Shown one piece after another: positions 15,914-25,231 of a stretch of DNA of 64,000 bases; position 1 is the stretch's first letter, and every line of letters starts with the position of its first letter. A program made the position numbers and the translations under genes. The notes beneath the pieces are model-generated. The model searched no databases, was not told the DNA's origin, and saw nothing but the letters and a program-made list of their open reading frames with translations. The stretch comes from Kineosporia aurantiaca JCM 3230 (GTDB lineage: Bacteria > Actinomycetota > Actinomycetes > Actinomycetales > Kineosporiaceae), in assembly GCA_000719025.1 (NCBI GenBank), contig JODP01000004.1:124001-188000 (forward strand), in the 5' to 3' direction.

Positions 15914-16429
15914 TCAGGTCAGCGTCCGCTCCCACAACGCCACGGTGCTGGTCAGCTTGTCGTAGCGGTAGGGCTTGACCTCGCCGGTGGCCCGATAGCC
16001 GAGCGCCGTCCAGAACGGCTCGGCCACCTCGGCATTCGTGGCCACGATGCCCAGGCGCAGCCGTTCCAGCCCGGCCCGGGACGCCTCGCGGACCACCTCC
16101 TGGTGCAGGGCCCGGCCCAGCCCCTGATGCTGCCGGGCCCCATGCACCACCAGCAGCCCGACGTACCCCACCTCGGCCTGCGGATATCCGAGCAACAGGT
16201 CGGCAAAGGCCACCAGCGTGCCGCCGTCCCACAACCCGAGGCCGAGCTTGCCTTCCGGGTCGAAGTCCGGCGGCACGATGGTCAGCGTGCTCAGCCCGTC
16301 CGCCGCGCCGGGCGGATAGCCGGTGATCCGCTCGGCATAGTCCGGCACGGTCTCCAGCAGTGCCTGCAGCGCGTCCACGTCCTCGCCGGCCAGCCGGGCA
16401 CTCGTCAGCCGGTGTGTTCCTTCGTCCAT
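15914..16429 (-). CDS. GNAT family N-acetyltransferase
   Basis: A 171-residue acetyltransferase: VGYVGLLVVHGARQHQGLGRALHQ holds the acetyl-CoA binding V-x-x-x-x-Q-G-x-G-R/K pattern (QHQGLGRAL), followed by LRLGIVATNAEVAEPFWTALGY. It is the last gene of a four-gene minus-strand operon (MFS, prolyl aminopeptidase-like hydrolase, Xaa-Pro peptidase, GNAT) and overlaps the Xaa-Pro peptidase gene by 25 bases. In this setting it could acetylate a peptide or an amino acid released by the peptidases; this is inference from context. Confidence 0.84.
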   Translation of the reverse strand: MDEGTHRLTSARLAGEDVDALQALLETVPDYAERITGYPPGAADGLSTLTIVPPDFDPEGKLGLGLWDGGTLVAFADLLLGYPQAEVGYVGLLVVHGARQHQGLGRALHQEVVREASRAGLERLRLGIVATNAEVAEPFWTALGYRATGEVKPYRYDKLTSTVALWERTLT

Positions 16430-17769
16430 CGTTCGATCCCCACCGCATCGATCGGCAACGCGTGCGACAGCACGTCGTGACCCTCGGAAGTCACCAAAAG
16501 GTCATCTTCCAAGCGGATCCCGATACCCCGCAACTCCGGGGGAACCGTCTCGTCGTGGGCGTGGAAGTACAGCCCGGGCTCGACCGTCAGCACCATGCCC
16601 TCGGCCAGCACCGTGCCCTGGTACTCCGGATGCTCCAGACGGTCGCAGTCGTGCACGTCCAGCCCGAGGTGATGCCCGGTGCCGCAGCACATGTACCGCC
16701 GGTGCTGCTGCCCTTCCGGCGCGAGCGCCTCGTCCACCGAGACCGGCAGCAGACCCCAGTCGGACAGTCCCCGGGCGAGCACCTCCATCGCGGCGAAATG
16801 GAAGTCGGAGAACAGGCCGCCCGGGCGGACCTGGTCCATCCCCGCCCGGTGGGCGGCCTCGACCAGGTCGTGCACCTGCCGCTGCTCCGGGCTGAAACCC
16901 CCGCCGACCGGGATGGTCCGGGTGACGTCGGCCGTGTACAGCGAGTTCGCCTCCACCCCCATGTCCAGCAGCAGCGCCTGGCCCGGCAGCACCGGGCCGT
17001 CGCAGCGCACCCAGTGCAGGATCGGGGCGTGCGGGCCGGACCCGACGATCGTGGCGTACCCCGGGCCATTGCCGAAGGTCCGCGCGTGGCGATCGAAAGT
17101 TCCCTGCAGCCAGCGTTCTCCGAGGTTTCCGGAGATCGCCCGCGGCACCTCGGCCGCGACCGCGGCGAAGCCCTCGACGGTTGCGGCGACCGCCTCGCGC
17201 AGCTGCTCGAGCTCCCACTCGTCCTTGATCATCCGCAGCTCGGAGAGCAGCTGCGCGACCTCGGCCGACGAGGACGGCTCGGTGTACTCCGAGATCGGCC
17301 GCACCGGAAGGTCGAGCGCGGCCGACCAGGCCTCCAGACCGGCCGACGGCCCCACCCAGAGCTCGCCGTGCGCCACGCTGGCGTAGAAGTCCCGCTCACC
17401 GGGACGCGCCGGGGGCGGCAGATAGAGGACGCTGTCATGTCCGGTGGAGTGCGGGGTCATCACCAGCACCGCGTCCTCCGCCTGGCAGGAGGATGCCCAG
17501 ACGAAGTCGCTGTCGGCCCGGAACGCGTAATCGCAGTCGCCGTTGCGATTCCGGGCGGTGCCGGACCTGAGCACGATGGCCTGGCCCGGCAACGCCGCGC
17601 TCAGGCGAGCGCGGTGCGCCTCCGCGGCGCGGGCCGCGTCCGGGTCCACCGGAGCGGCGACCTCGCGTGAGCCCCAGCCCTGCGAGATCCAGGACTGGAA
17701 GCCCGGGCTCTCCTCCCGGAGCCTCGGCGGGCGGGTTCCGGCCCAGGCCGGACGGGTGACCTCGGTCAT
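16405..17769 (-). CDS. pepP: Xaa-Pro aminopeptidase (PepP-like, M24B)
   Basis: A 454-residue metallopeptidase that removes N-terminal residues preceding proline. The N-terminal AMP_N domain has FRADSDFVWASSC. The dinuclear metal ligands are visible: Asp in LLLDMGVE, Asp in TADVTRT, His in GTGHHLGLDVHD, Glu in TVEPGLYF and Glu in GIRLEDDLLV. The ATG is preceded by GAGGAGGAGAG. It overlaps the upstream hydrolase by 4 bases and the downstream GNAT by 25, indicating tight translational coupling. Confidence 0.92.
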   Translation of the reverse strand: MTEVTRPAWAGTRPPRLREESPGFQSWISQGWGSREVAAPVDPDAARAAEAHRARLSAALPGQAIVLRSGTARNRNGDCDYAFRADSDFVWASSCQAEDAVLVMTPHSTGHDSVLYLPPPARPGERDFYASVAHGELWVGPSAGLEAWSAALDLPVRPISEYTEPSSSAEVAQLLSELRMIKDEWELEQLREAVAATVEGFAAVAAEVPRAISGNLGERWLQGTFDRHARTFGNGPGYATIVGSGPHAPILHWVRCDGPVLPGQALLLDMGVEANSLYTADVTRTIPVGGGFSPEQRQVHDLVEAAHRAGMDQVRPGGLFSDFHFAAMEVLARGLSDWGLLPVSVDEALAPEGQQHRRYMCCGTGHHLGLDVHDCDRLEHPEYQGTVLAEGMVLTVEPGLYFHAHDETVPPELRGIGIRLEDDLLVTSEGHDVLSHALPIDAVGIERWTKEHTG

Positions 17770-19055
17770 CGCAACTCTCCTCCTCGATCGCGGACCATCT
17801 CCCGCAGCCGGCCGAACACCTGGCCGCTGGCGATCCCGTCGTGCTCGAACTCGTTCGTCACCCAGGCCTGGGCGTTCCCGACCCTCGCCAGCGTGTCCCG
17901 TTGGAGATCGGCGTCCACGAACACATCGTCGGCGTAGACCACCGCCGCCAGCGGAACCGGGTTCGCGGCCAGTCTCTCCGGATCGTAAAGCCTTGACCAG
18001 GTGACCTGTTCGGCAAGTTCCGTCATCGCCGCGGCGAACGGCCGCAGCAGGCGGATCTCCTCGAACATCCAGGGAAAGGCCATCTCGGAGGTGAAGAGCA
18101 GCGGACGCCGGTCCTCCCCGAACTCCGGCCGCCGATCCCGCTCGCGCTGGGCCGACCAGCGGAAGGGCCCGTTCGCCCCATCCCCGTAGATCGATTCCTG
18201 CAGCGTCCAGAACAGCGGGCTCCCGGCGTTCGACGTCTTCAGCAGAACCGTGTCCAGGAACCCGTCGGTCAGCCGGCCGTCAGGGCGCCGGGCCTCCGAG
18301 AGCAGCCAGTGCAGCCGCTGATGCCCGGTCCCGAAACCCAGGTCCATGCCCAGGGTCTGGAACCGGCGCACCGAAAGCGGCGAGCCGTCCGGCAGTTTTA
18401 CCTCAGACGAACTGAGGACGTCCGCGATGGCCGCGACGGTCGTGGCGTCTTCGGGGTAACGCCGGTAGAAGTCCGCCGTCTTGCCCGCGATCCGGGTGAA
18501 GGTACGCCGGTAGACCTCGTCCGGATCGGCCGGGGTGCCGGGGATGCCGCCACAGACGTAGCAGGCGGTCAGCGCCTCGGGCGCGACGGACAGATAGGTC
18601 AGGGTGATCCAGCCGCCGAAACTCTGCGCCAGCGTGGCCCATTTCTTGCCGCGGTAGTGGACCTTTCGCACCTGCTCCAGATCCCGCACGATCGAGTCGG
18701 CCCGGTAGTGCAGCAGATGGTCGGCCGCCGCCCGGCCGTCCGGGAAGGCGCCGATCACCTTTCCGTCCACCGGCGAACTGCGCCCGGTGCCCCGCTGATC
18801 GACCATCACCACCCGGTACAGCGGCAGCGCCTCGGCCAGCCAGCTGCCGATCTCGGCCGGCCGCGGGCTCATCCCACCCGGCCCACCCTGCAGAAAGGTC
18901 AGCAGGGGCAGATCCTCGTGCCTCCGGTCCGGATCGGTGAACTCCCGGACGAACACCTCGATGCTGGCGCCACCATCGGCGGACCAGTCCAGCGGCACCT
19001 CGACCGTGAACTCCCGCACCCACGCCCCCGGCAGGGGGTATTCCACCACACTCAC
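17766..19055 (-). CDS. Alpha/beta hydrolase, prolyl aminopeptidase-like (S33)
   Basis: A 429-residue alpha/beta hydrolase. The oxyanion-hole motif LQGGPGGMSPRP (HGGPG family), the DQRGTGRS strand and the nucleophile elbow LAQSFGGW (Ser near residue 145) match family S33 prolyl aminopeptidases. The elbow has Ala where GQSFGG has Gly. The C-terminal EFEHDGIASG supplies the catalytic His. Family members release N-terminal proline or hydrolyse amides. With the Xaa-Pro peptidase directly downstream, the pair could strip proline-containing peptides completely. Confidence 0.88.
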   Translation of the reverse strand: MSVVEYPLPGAWVREFTVEVPLDWSADGGASIEVFVREFTDPDRRHEDLPLLTFLQGGPGGMSPRPAEIGSWLAEALPLYRVVMVDQRGTGRSSPVDGKVIGAFPDGRAAADHLLHYRADSIVRDLEQVRKVHYRGKKWATLAQSFGGWITLTYLSVAPEALTACYVCGGIPGTPADPDEVYRRTFTRIAGKTADFYRRYPEDATTVAAIADVLSSSEVKLPDGSPLSVRRFQTLGMDLGFGTGHQRLHWLLSEARRPDGRLTDGFLDTVLLKTSNAGSPLFWTLQESIYGDGANGPFRWSAQRERDRRPEFGEDRRPLLFTSEMAFPWMFEEIRLLRPFAAAMTELAEQVTWSRLYDPERLAANPVPLAAVVYADDVFVDADLQRDTLARVGNAQAWVTNEFEHDGIASGQVFGRLREMVRDRGGELR

Positions 19056-19067
19056 CTACGCACCCTT

Positions 19068-20295
19068 TCACGCGCCGACGGCGGAAGGCCGCTCCGAATC
19101 CGGCGCGTCCGGTTGACGTCCGGAAAGCCCGGCCGCCCCCAGAGCCACCGCGATCAGCATGACCGCGCAGGTCAGCAGCGTGCTCCGGGCACCCCATGCG
19201 GCCACCAGCAGACCGCCTGCCGCAACCCCGGCCGGCCCGCCGAGCAACATCACCGCGCTCACCGACGCGAGCACCTGCGGCAAGGGACCCGGCGGCGCGG
19301 TCCGCTGATAGAGAGCCATCGAGGTGGCTTGGTACGGCGGCCAGCTCACTCCTACAAGGGCAAAGCAGAGGACGCATATCGCTCTTGGCGCGCCGATCCC
19401 CAACGGCAGCAGGCACAGCCCGGCCACCAGCACTCCCCCGGCCGTGACCCGCCACAGCGGCAGGCCGCGCAGGAGCGGCGTGACCAGACCGCCCAGCACC
19501 GCCCCGACCCCGAAGGCCGTGTAGTAGGCGGCCAGTACCGACGCACCCTTCTGCGGCGAGGCGACCAGCGTGGGCAGGGCTACATAGACCGGGCCGAAGA
19601 GGAAGGAGAAAGCCGCGGTCAGCGTCAGCAGGCCGAGCAGGGCCGGGCTCCGCCCGATCACGCCGAAGCCGGTGTGCTCCCCGTGCGGCAGGACAGCGGC
19701 GGTTCCCGGGACAAGGCAGTAGGAGAAGGCGAGCACCCCGAAGGTCAGCGCATCGACGGCCAGGGCGCCCACCGGATTCCAGAAGACCAGGATCAGCGCG
19801 GCCACCGGCGGCCCGGCGATCACGCCGGCCTCGGCCAGGATGGAGAGGACGGCGTTCCCGGTCAGGCGATCCTGCTCGGGCAGCAGCTCGGCGATCAGGC
19901 TGTAGCGTCCCGCCGACCCCCAGGAATGCAGGACGGAGGACGCAGCCAGCAACAGGATGTAGACACCGATGCTCAGGTGCCCGAGGGCGTAGACGACCGG
20001 GATGGCGCCGAGAACAAAGAAACCGCCACGTCGCATCCCACCGCCCCAGCTGTGCCCCGGAGCGCCGGGCCAACCACCGCCCCAGGGTCAGCGCACCCAC
20101 CGCGCCCGGCAGCGTGGACATGGTCACGGCCAGGCCAACCAGCGCCGCGTTACCCGTCAGCTCCTGGGCCAGCAGCACCACCGCGACGACCGAGATGCCG
20201 TCGCCTAGGTAGGACACCGCCATGCCGGGCAGGATGCGGCGCAGCGTGGGGTGGGCGATCACCGGCCAGTACGGGATGGGAGGCACCTTCGCCAT
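19068..20295 (-). pseudogene. MFS transporter, frameshifted
   Basis: Major facilitator with an interrupted frame. The N-terminal part (start 20295; AKVPPIPYWPVIAHPTL, GMAVSYLGDGISVVAVV) reads to about 20037. The remaining ten or so helices (RRGGFFVLGAIPVVYALG onward to 19068) continue in the next frame, offset by one base. One extra base near 20035-20050 explains it: a real inactivating mutation, an assembly error, or less likely a +1 ribosomal shift. It would be first in the operon with the two proline peptidases and the GNAT, as an exporter of drug or peptide. Confidence 0.8.
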
Positions 20296-20382
20296 CCTGT
20301 CGGGGGGTCACCGAGCCGCGCGACCCGTTCGCCTCTGCGGCAAATCCGTTCTGCCATCAGCAAATCCGAGACGGCCGCAGCA

Positions 20383-20395
20383 CCGTGATCATGCA
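20383..20395. repeat. Single copy of the GTGATCATG intergenic repeat unit
   Basis: CCGTGATCATGCA, identical in core to the units at 41426, 41448, 41479 and 41501. It stands alone between the MFS gene start and the GNAT start, just upstream of the GTG at 20401. Confidence 0.55.
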
Positions 20396-20400
20396 CTAGC

Positions 20401-20916
20401 GTGAACGGGATGAATTCGATCGAGGTACGTCGTGTTCAGGGCGCCGACTACCAGGTGCTGGCCTGGCTGTGGCAATGCTTCCGCCACGACCTGGCCGGAT
20501 TCGTCTCCGCCGTCCCCTACCCCGACGGCCGCTACCAGCCGGCCGGCCTTCCCACCGGCCCCTCGGACGACGTGGCCGCCTACCTGGTCCGGCAGCCGCA
20601 CCCGCGCACCGGGGAACCCGCTCCCGTCGCATTCGCCGTGGTCAAAGGGCTCACCGGCGAGCGGAACAACCTGAGCGCGCTGTGGGTGGCTCCACCGGTC
20701 AGGAGCACCGGGCTGGGGCGGAAACTAGCGCTGGACGTGATCGCCCGGCACCCAGGCGCGTGGACCCTGGCCTTCCAGGAGGCCAACCAGCGGGCCGTGG
20801 CGTTCTGGCGCCGGACGGCCGACGAGGGCTTCGGCGCCGGGACCTGGCGCGAGGTCGAACGAGCCGTGCCGCACGATCCCACGCTTCCTCCCGACCACTG
20901 GATCGAGACCCTCTGA
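20401..20916 (+). CDS. GNAT family N-acetyltransferase
   Basis: A 171-residue acetyltransferase. The acetyl-CoA site is LWVAPPVRSTGLGRKLALDVI (R-x-x-G-x-G-R/K), followed by WTLAFQEANQRAVAFWRR. GTG at 20401 or ATG at 20410 could start it; a GTGATCATG repeat unit lies just upstream. It is divergent from the frameshifted MFS gene and converges on the PBP gene, from which it is separated by a very strong hairpin. Acceptor unknown. Confidence 0.83.
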   Translation: MNGMNSIEVRRVQGADYQVLAWLWQCFRHDLAGFVSAVPYPDGRYQPAGLPTGPSDDVAAYLVRQPHPRTGEPAPVAFAVVKGLTGERNNLSALWVAPPVRSTGLGRKLALDVIARHPGAWTLAFQEANQRAVAFWRRTADEGFGAGTWREVERAVPHDPTLPPDHWIETL

Positions 20917-20918
20917 CG

Positions 20919-20960
20919 CCCGAAGGCCGGGAGCCCGATGACGGGCTCCCGGCCTTCGGG
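20919..20960. terminator. Bidirectional terminator hairpin
   Basis: A perfect 19-base-pair stem, CCCGAAGGCCGGGAGCCCG (20919-20937), with a 4-base ATGA loop and its exact complement (20942-20960). It lies between the convergent GNAT (stop 20916) and PBP (stop 20986) genes and can serve both. There is no clear U-tract, as is common in high-GC actinobacteria. Confidence 0.8.
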
Positions 20961-20985
20961 ATCAGCAGGTCAGGGGGTAAGCGGG

Positions 20986-23352
20986 TCAGCCGTTGCCGCC
21001 GTCTCCCCCACCGCCACCGTCTCCACCACCATCGCCGCCGCCGTCCCCGCCACCGCCGTTACCGGTGCCGCCATCGCCCCCGCCATCGCCACCGGCGCCG
21101 CCGTCCCCACCGCCGTTGCCGTCACCGGGCTTGCCATCGCCGGGCTTGCCCTTACCGGGCTTCGGCTTGTCCACGTGGACCACGCCGACCAGGCTCGGGT
21201 CGGCGGCCGGGAACTGCTCGATCTTCTTGCCCTCGAGCGCCGAGGTCATGATCTTCTTCCAGATCGGCGCGGCGAAGTAGGCACCGTAGATGACCGGGTA
21301 CCCGACGCCCTTGATCGTCACGTTGTGCATGTCGGGCTTGGCGCCCTTCCAGGTCTCCGGGCCGACCCAGACCGCGGTGGACAGCTGCGGCGTGTACCCG
21401 AGGAACCAGGTGGCCGCGGAGCTGTTGGTGGTACCGGTCTTACCGGAGGCGGGCTGGCCGCTGGCCAGCGGGCCGACCGTGGCCGCCGTACCGTTGGTCA
21501 GCACCCGGCTCATGCCCAGGGTGGCGGTGTTGGCCACCTTCTCGTCCATCACCTGGGTGCACTTGGTCTTCGGGATCTTGACCGACTTGCCGTTGCGGTC
21601 CTTGATCGAGGTGACCACGATCGGCGTGCAGTACTTGCCGCTCGCCGCGAATGTCGCGTAGGCGTTGGCCATCGTCATCGGGGACTGGTTGACCACGCCC
21701 AGGACGATGGAGGGAACACAGTCGGGGATCCCCTGGGTGCCGTCCTTCTCGTCCGGGCACTGTGCGTCGACCGGGGCCGCCCGGTGCATGCCCAGGCTCT
21801 CCGCGGTCTTCTTCACGTCGCACAGGTCGAGCTGCTGTTCCATCCGGATGTAGGCACCGTTGACCGAGTTGGCGGTGGCGTTCCAGACCGTGCCGCCCTC
21901 GCTGCCGTTGCTGTCGCCCGAGTTCACGAAGGTCCAGTCCTCGGTGGACCGGATGCCCGAGCCGCAGCTCTTGAACGAGCTGACCGGGATGGTGCCGGGG
22001 GCGCCGTTGATCGGGGCGTTGAGCTGCTTGCCGGCCTTCAGCCAGGTACTCAGCACCACCGGCTTGAACGTGGAACCGGTGAGGAAGCCGGACGAGCCGC
22101 CGTACTTGTAGTCGACCGAGTAGTTGACCGTGGTGTTCGAGCGGCCCTTCTTAACGCTGTAGTACTTGTCCTGGATCATCGACAGCACCTTGCCGGTGCC
22201 GGGCTGCACGGTGACCGTGGCGGTGGCGATCTTGCTCGCGTCGTTCGGCGGGATCGCCTCCTTCACGGTCTTCCAGGCGACCTTGAGGATCTTCGGGTCG
22301 AGCGTGGTCTTGATCGTGTAGCCGCCGCGGCTGATCGCCAGCTCCCGGTCCTCCTCGGTCTTGCCCAGGGCGGTGAAGTCCGGTCCCCGGGTGATCAGGT
22401 TGTAGACGTACTGGCAGAAGTAGGCGCGCGTCTCGGCGTTGGCGCAGCCCTGGTAGGTCGGGGTGATCCGGGGCTTGATCCGGCCCGCGACCGCCTTGTC
22501 GTGCATCGGCTGGTCGATCATCTTCTGCTGCAGCATCTTGTCCAGCACCGTGTTGCGCCGCTTGGTCGCCGCGTCCAGCCGGTCCTTGTCGGCGATGTCG
22601 TAGCTCGGCGGCGACTGGATCATCCCGGCCAGCATCGCGGCCTGGGGCAGGGTCAGTTTCTTGGCCGTGGTGTGGAAGTAGTACTTGGCCGCGGCCTGGA
22701 CCCCGTTCACCGTGCCCCCGAACCAGGCGATGTTCAGGTAGTCGTTCAGGATCTGCTTCTTCGCCGCGAGGACCGAGCCCTTCTCCTTGATCAGCCTCTG
22801 TTCCAGGGCCGCGGCCAGGCGGATCTCCTTCAGCTTGCGGGAGTTCGACTTCTCCGAGGCGGCGTCCTGCGCGCTCTGGTCACCGGCCAGGTAGGCCTGT
22901 TCCTTCAGCTTGTTCTTGACCACCTGCTGGGTCAGCGTCGAAGCCCCCTGCGAGGCGCCGCCGGTGACCTCGTTCACCACGAAGGCGCGGATCAGGCCCT
23001 TCGGGTCGACCCCGCCGTGCTCGTAGAACCGCTCGTCCTCGATCGCCACGATCGCGTTCTGCATGAACGGGGAGATGTCCTCCAGCTTCACCGGCTCGCG
23101 GTTCTCCTCGAAGAACGTCGCGATCAGCGAGCCGTCCGAGGCCAGCACCCGGGTCTGCGCGGCCAGCGTGACGTCGGCCAGGTCGGAGGGCAGCTCGTTG
23201 AACGCCTCCACGGCGTTGTTGGTGGCCAGACCCGAGGCGCCGATCGCCGGTACCGCCAGACCGGCGGCCAGCACCCCGGCCACCAGACTCACCACCAGGA
23301 AGGCACCGAGCATGCCCAGGACGTTCCGAGGGGAGGGGGATTTCGGCGACAT
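20986..23352 (-). CDS. Class A penicillin-binding protein (transglycosylase/transpeptidase)
   Basis: A 788-residue bifunctional cell-wall synthase. A membrane anchor (AFLVVSLVAGVLAAGLAVPA, about residues 17-36) is followed by the GT51 transglycosylase with catalytic Glu in EDERFYEHGG (about 103) and QGASTLTQQVVKN. The transpeptidase has STFK (about 425), SVN (about 497) and KTGT (about 637). The last 60 residues are a Lys/Pro/Gly then Gly/Asp low-complexity tail. Such disordered tails occur in actinobacterial PonA-type PBPs; their role is not clear. No partner in the operon. Confidence 0.93.
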   Translation of the reverse strand: MSPKSPSPRNVLGMLGAFLVVSLVAGVLAAGLAVPAIGASGLATNNAVEAFNELPSDLADVTLAAQTRVLASDGSLIATFFEENREPVKLEDISPFMQNAIVAIEDERFYEHGGVDPKGLIRAFVVNEVTGGASQGASTLTQQVVKNKLKEQAYLAGDQSAQDAASEKSNSRKLKEIRLAAALEQRLIKEKGSVLAAKKQILNDYLNIAWFGGTVNGVQAAAKYYFHTTAKKLTLPQAAMLAGMIQSPPSYDIADKDRLDAATKRRNTVLDKMLQQKMIDQPMHDKAVAGRIKPRITPTYQGCANAETRAYFCQYVYNLITRGPDFTALGKTEEDRELAISRGGYTIKTTLDPKILKVAWKTVKEAIPPNDASKIATATVTVQPGTGKVLSMIQDKYYSVKKGRSNTTVNYSVDYKYGGSSGFLTGSTFKPVVLSTWLKAGKQLNAPINGAPGTIPVSSFKSCGSGIRSTEDWTFVNSGDSNGSEGGTVWNATANSVNGAYIRMEQQLDLCDVKKTAESLGMHRAAPVDAQCPDEKDGTQGIPDCVPSIVLGVVNQSPMTMANAYATFAASGKYCTPIVVTSIKDRNGKSVKIPKTKCTQVMDEKVANTATLGMSRVLTNGTAATVGPLASGQPASGKTGTTNSSAATWFLGYTPQLSTAVWVGPETWKGAKPDMHNVTIKGVGYPVIYGAYFAAPIWKKIMTSALEGKKIEQFPAADPSLVGVVHVDKPKPGKGKPGDGKPGDGNGGGDGGAGGDGGGDGGTGNGGGGDGGGDGGGDGGGGGDGGNG

Positions 23353-23495
23353 GCTGTGAGACTAGTAGAGGATTCCTGTGGGTTTTCCCGGAACGGCGCA
23401 CAGGCTGCCAAAACGGGCAGCCCGAGCAGGACACAATTGCGTCACATGACCTACGGCTACCTGGATATCACGGTCCGTGGAAGAAGAACCGAACC

Positions 23496-24134
23496 CTATT
23501 CGGGCCAGGCGTTCCCCTGGATCACCTCGACGAAGTTCCCGCGCCGGAAGGCCGGGTCGAAATGCGCCAGCACGTCGTCGTTCATGGTGCCGAAGGTGGT
23601 GTCCGGCCGGTCCGCCATCCCGCGGTAGAAGGCTTTCAGGATCCGGTTCTTGAAGTCCGGGCGCGGGTGCGCGGCGACCACGGCGGCGCGCTGCTGGTCG
23701 GTGATCTCCCCGAGGTCCAGCCCCAGGACATCGGTCTCGACGCCCAGGCTGACCACGGCGACCTCGGGCGCGAGGTGGTGCGGGACCTCCGGGGTGGTGT
23801 GCAGCGCGATCGCCAGCCAGACGTTCCGGGCCTCCTGCTCGGTGCGGCCGTGCTCCAGCAGGAAGGTCCGCGCCGCTTCGGCGCCGTCCAGTTCGAACCG
23901 CCGGTCCAGCTTCGCGTACTGCGGGATCAGGCCCAGGTCGTGGAAGAGCGCTCCCACGTAGGCGAGCTCCGGATCGACGTCGAGCCCCCGGGCGGCCGCC
24001 TTGAGCGAACCCCAGAGGAACACCCGCCGGGAATGGTCGTAGAGGGTGTCGTCGGTCGCGTTACGGACGAGCGCGGTCGCCGCACGGGCCAAAGGCGAAT
24101 CGGGGACGCTGATCCCGGCGATGATTTCGGGCAT
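23496..24134 (-). CDS. HD domain-containing protein
   Basis: A 212-residue HD-domain hydrolase. The metal-binding residues are visible: His in LYDHSRRVF, the HD pair in GALFHDLGLI and His in IALHTTPEVP. Length and motif spacing resemble the cyanamide-hydratase-like HD proteins of actinobacteria and fungi, though that activity is not demonstrated for this branch. The ATG is preceded by CCCGAGGAGTTCCG. It follows the GlxA-type regulator at 25231-24221 by about 90 bases on the same strand and may be controlled by it. Confidence 0.83.
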   Translation of the reverse strand: MPEIIAGISVPDSPLARAATALVRNATDDTLYDHSRRVFLWGSLKAAARGLDVDPELAYVGALFHDLGLIPQYAKLDRRFELDGAEAARTFLLEHGRTEQEARNVWLAIALHTTPEVPHHLAPEVAVVSLGVETDVLGLDLGEITDQQRAAVVAAHPRPDFKNRILKAFYRGMADRPDTTFGTMNDDVLAHFDPAFRRGNFVEVIQGNAWPE

Positions 24135-24220
24135 CGGAACTCCTCGGGCTGGGTAACACCGGGTTTGATGACGCCAGCCTGGTCGCCCGGGTGCCCACCG
24201 CCCACCGCGAAGGTGGACCG

Positions 24221-25231
24221 CTACCCCACAGATCCGGACACGACAGATCCGGACACGCGTCCGGCCCTTCCGGACCCGGTGCTTCCAAAGCGGTCGCGAT
24301 ACTCACTCGGTGAGACCCCGAGACGGGCGACGAACACTCGGCGCATCGTCTCCGAACTGCCGAACCCCACTGCCTGGGCGGTCCGGGCCACGGCGTGACC
24401 AGCGTCCAAAAGCCCCTTTGCATGATCCAGCCGAACCTGTTCGACGAAACGAGCCGGGGTAACGTCCATCTCAGTCACGAACATCCGGGTGAGATGGCGC
24501 GGGCTGACCCCCACGCTGGCGGCCAGGCTGCTCGTGGTGTGTTCCAGGGCCGGGTCCGCCGCGACCTGGTCCACCACCGCCCGCAGCGCCGGAGTCTGCG
24601 GCCGGCGCCGCTCGAGCGGGGCCGAGAACTGGGACTGCCCTCCGGGCCGCTGCATGAACATCACCAGACCTCGCGCCACGCCCCGCGCCAGCTCAGGCCC
24701 GTGGTCCTGCTCCACCAGGGCGAGCGCCAGGTCGATGCCCGCGGACACCCCGGCCGAGGTGAACACCCCGTCGTCCTCCACGAACAACGCGTCCGGCAGC
24801 ACCTCCACGTCCCGGTAGGTGCGGCTCAGCAATTGGGCGTGCTGCCAGTGGGTGGTCGCGCGCCGCCCGGACAGCACCCCGGCCGCCGCGAGGATGAAGG
24901 AACCGGTGCAGATCGAGACCAGCCGACGGGTGCGGGGGTGCAGCAGATGGACGGCCGTGATCAGGTCTGTAGGGACGGCGCGGCTGACCAGCACGTCACC
25001 TCCGCAGACGACGACGGTGTCGGCCGCCTGGGTGTCGGCGACCGAGCCGCTGACGGGTAGGTGCAGACCAACGGACGTTTGTACCGGGGCACCCGACGGG
25101 GAGACGTAGCTCAGGCGGTAGTGGGCGCCGCCCCGGTTGGCCTCGGCGAAGACCTCGGCCGGACCGGACAGGTCGAGCATCTTCATCCCGTCGAAGACCA
25201 GGAAGACGATGCTGCGCTCAGTCGTGCTCAA
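24221..25231 (-). CDS. GlxA family transcriptional regulator (DJ-1/PfpI plus AraC HTH)
   Basis: A 336-residue regulator. An N-terminal DJ-1/PfpI-like domain (residues 5-190, with ICTGSFILAAAGVLSGRRAT around the elbow Cys) is joined to a C-terminal AraC double helix-turn-helix ending GFGSSETMRRVFVARLGVSPSEY. The TTG start has GGGAGGTG upstream and overlaps the end of the preceding GlxA gene by 14 bases. The Ser/Gly/Val-rich tail is partly encoded by a 15-base tandem duplication (24228-24257). Probable target: the HD gene downstream. Confidence 0.88.
   Translation of the reverse strand: MSTTERSIVFLVFDGMKMLDLSGPAEVFAEANRGGAHYRLSYVSPSGAPVQTSVGLHLPVSGSVADTQAADTVVVCGGDVLVSRAVPTDLITAVHLLHPRTRRLVSICTGSFILAAAGVLSGRRATTHWQHAQLLSRTYRDVEVLPDALFVEDDGVFTSAGVSAGIDLALALVEQDHGPELARGVARGLVMFMQRPGGQSQFSAPLERRRPQTPALRAVVDQVAADPALEHTTSSLAASVGVSPRHLTRMFVTEMDVTPARFVEQVRLDHAKGLLDAGHAVARTAQAVGFGSSETMRRVFVARLGVSPSEYRDRFGSTGSGRAGRVSGSVVSGSVG
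24228..24257. repeat. 15-bp tandem duplication in the glxA 3' end
   Basis: Two exact copies of ACAGATCCGGACACG lie head to tail (24228-24242 and 24243-24257). They add five in-frame codons to the C-terminal tail of the GlxA-type regulator, giving it a repeated Val-Ser-Gly-Ser-Val pattern. Confidence 0.7.

Noticed and set aside
20938..23628. An 896-codon open frame antisense to the PBP gene
   Set aside because: The PBP on the other strand has every expected motif; this frame has none and only reflects third-position GC bias.
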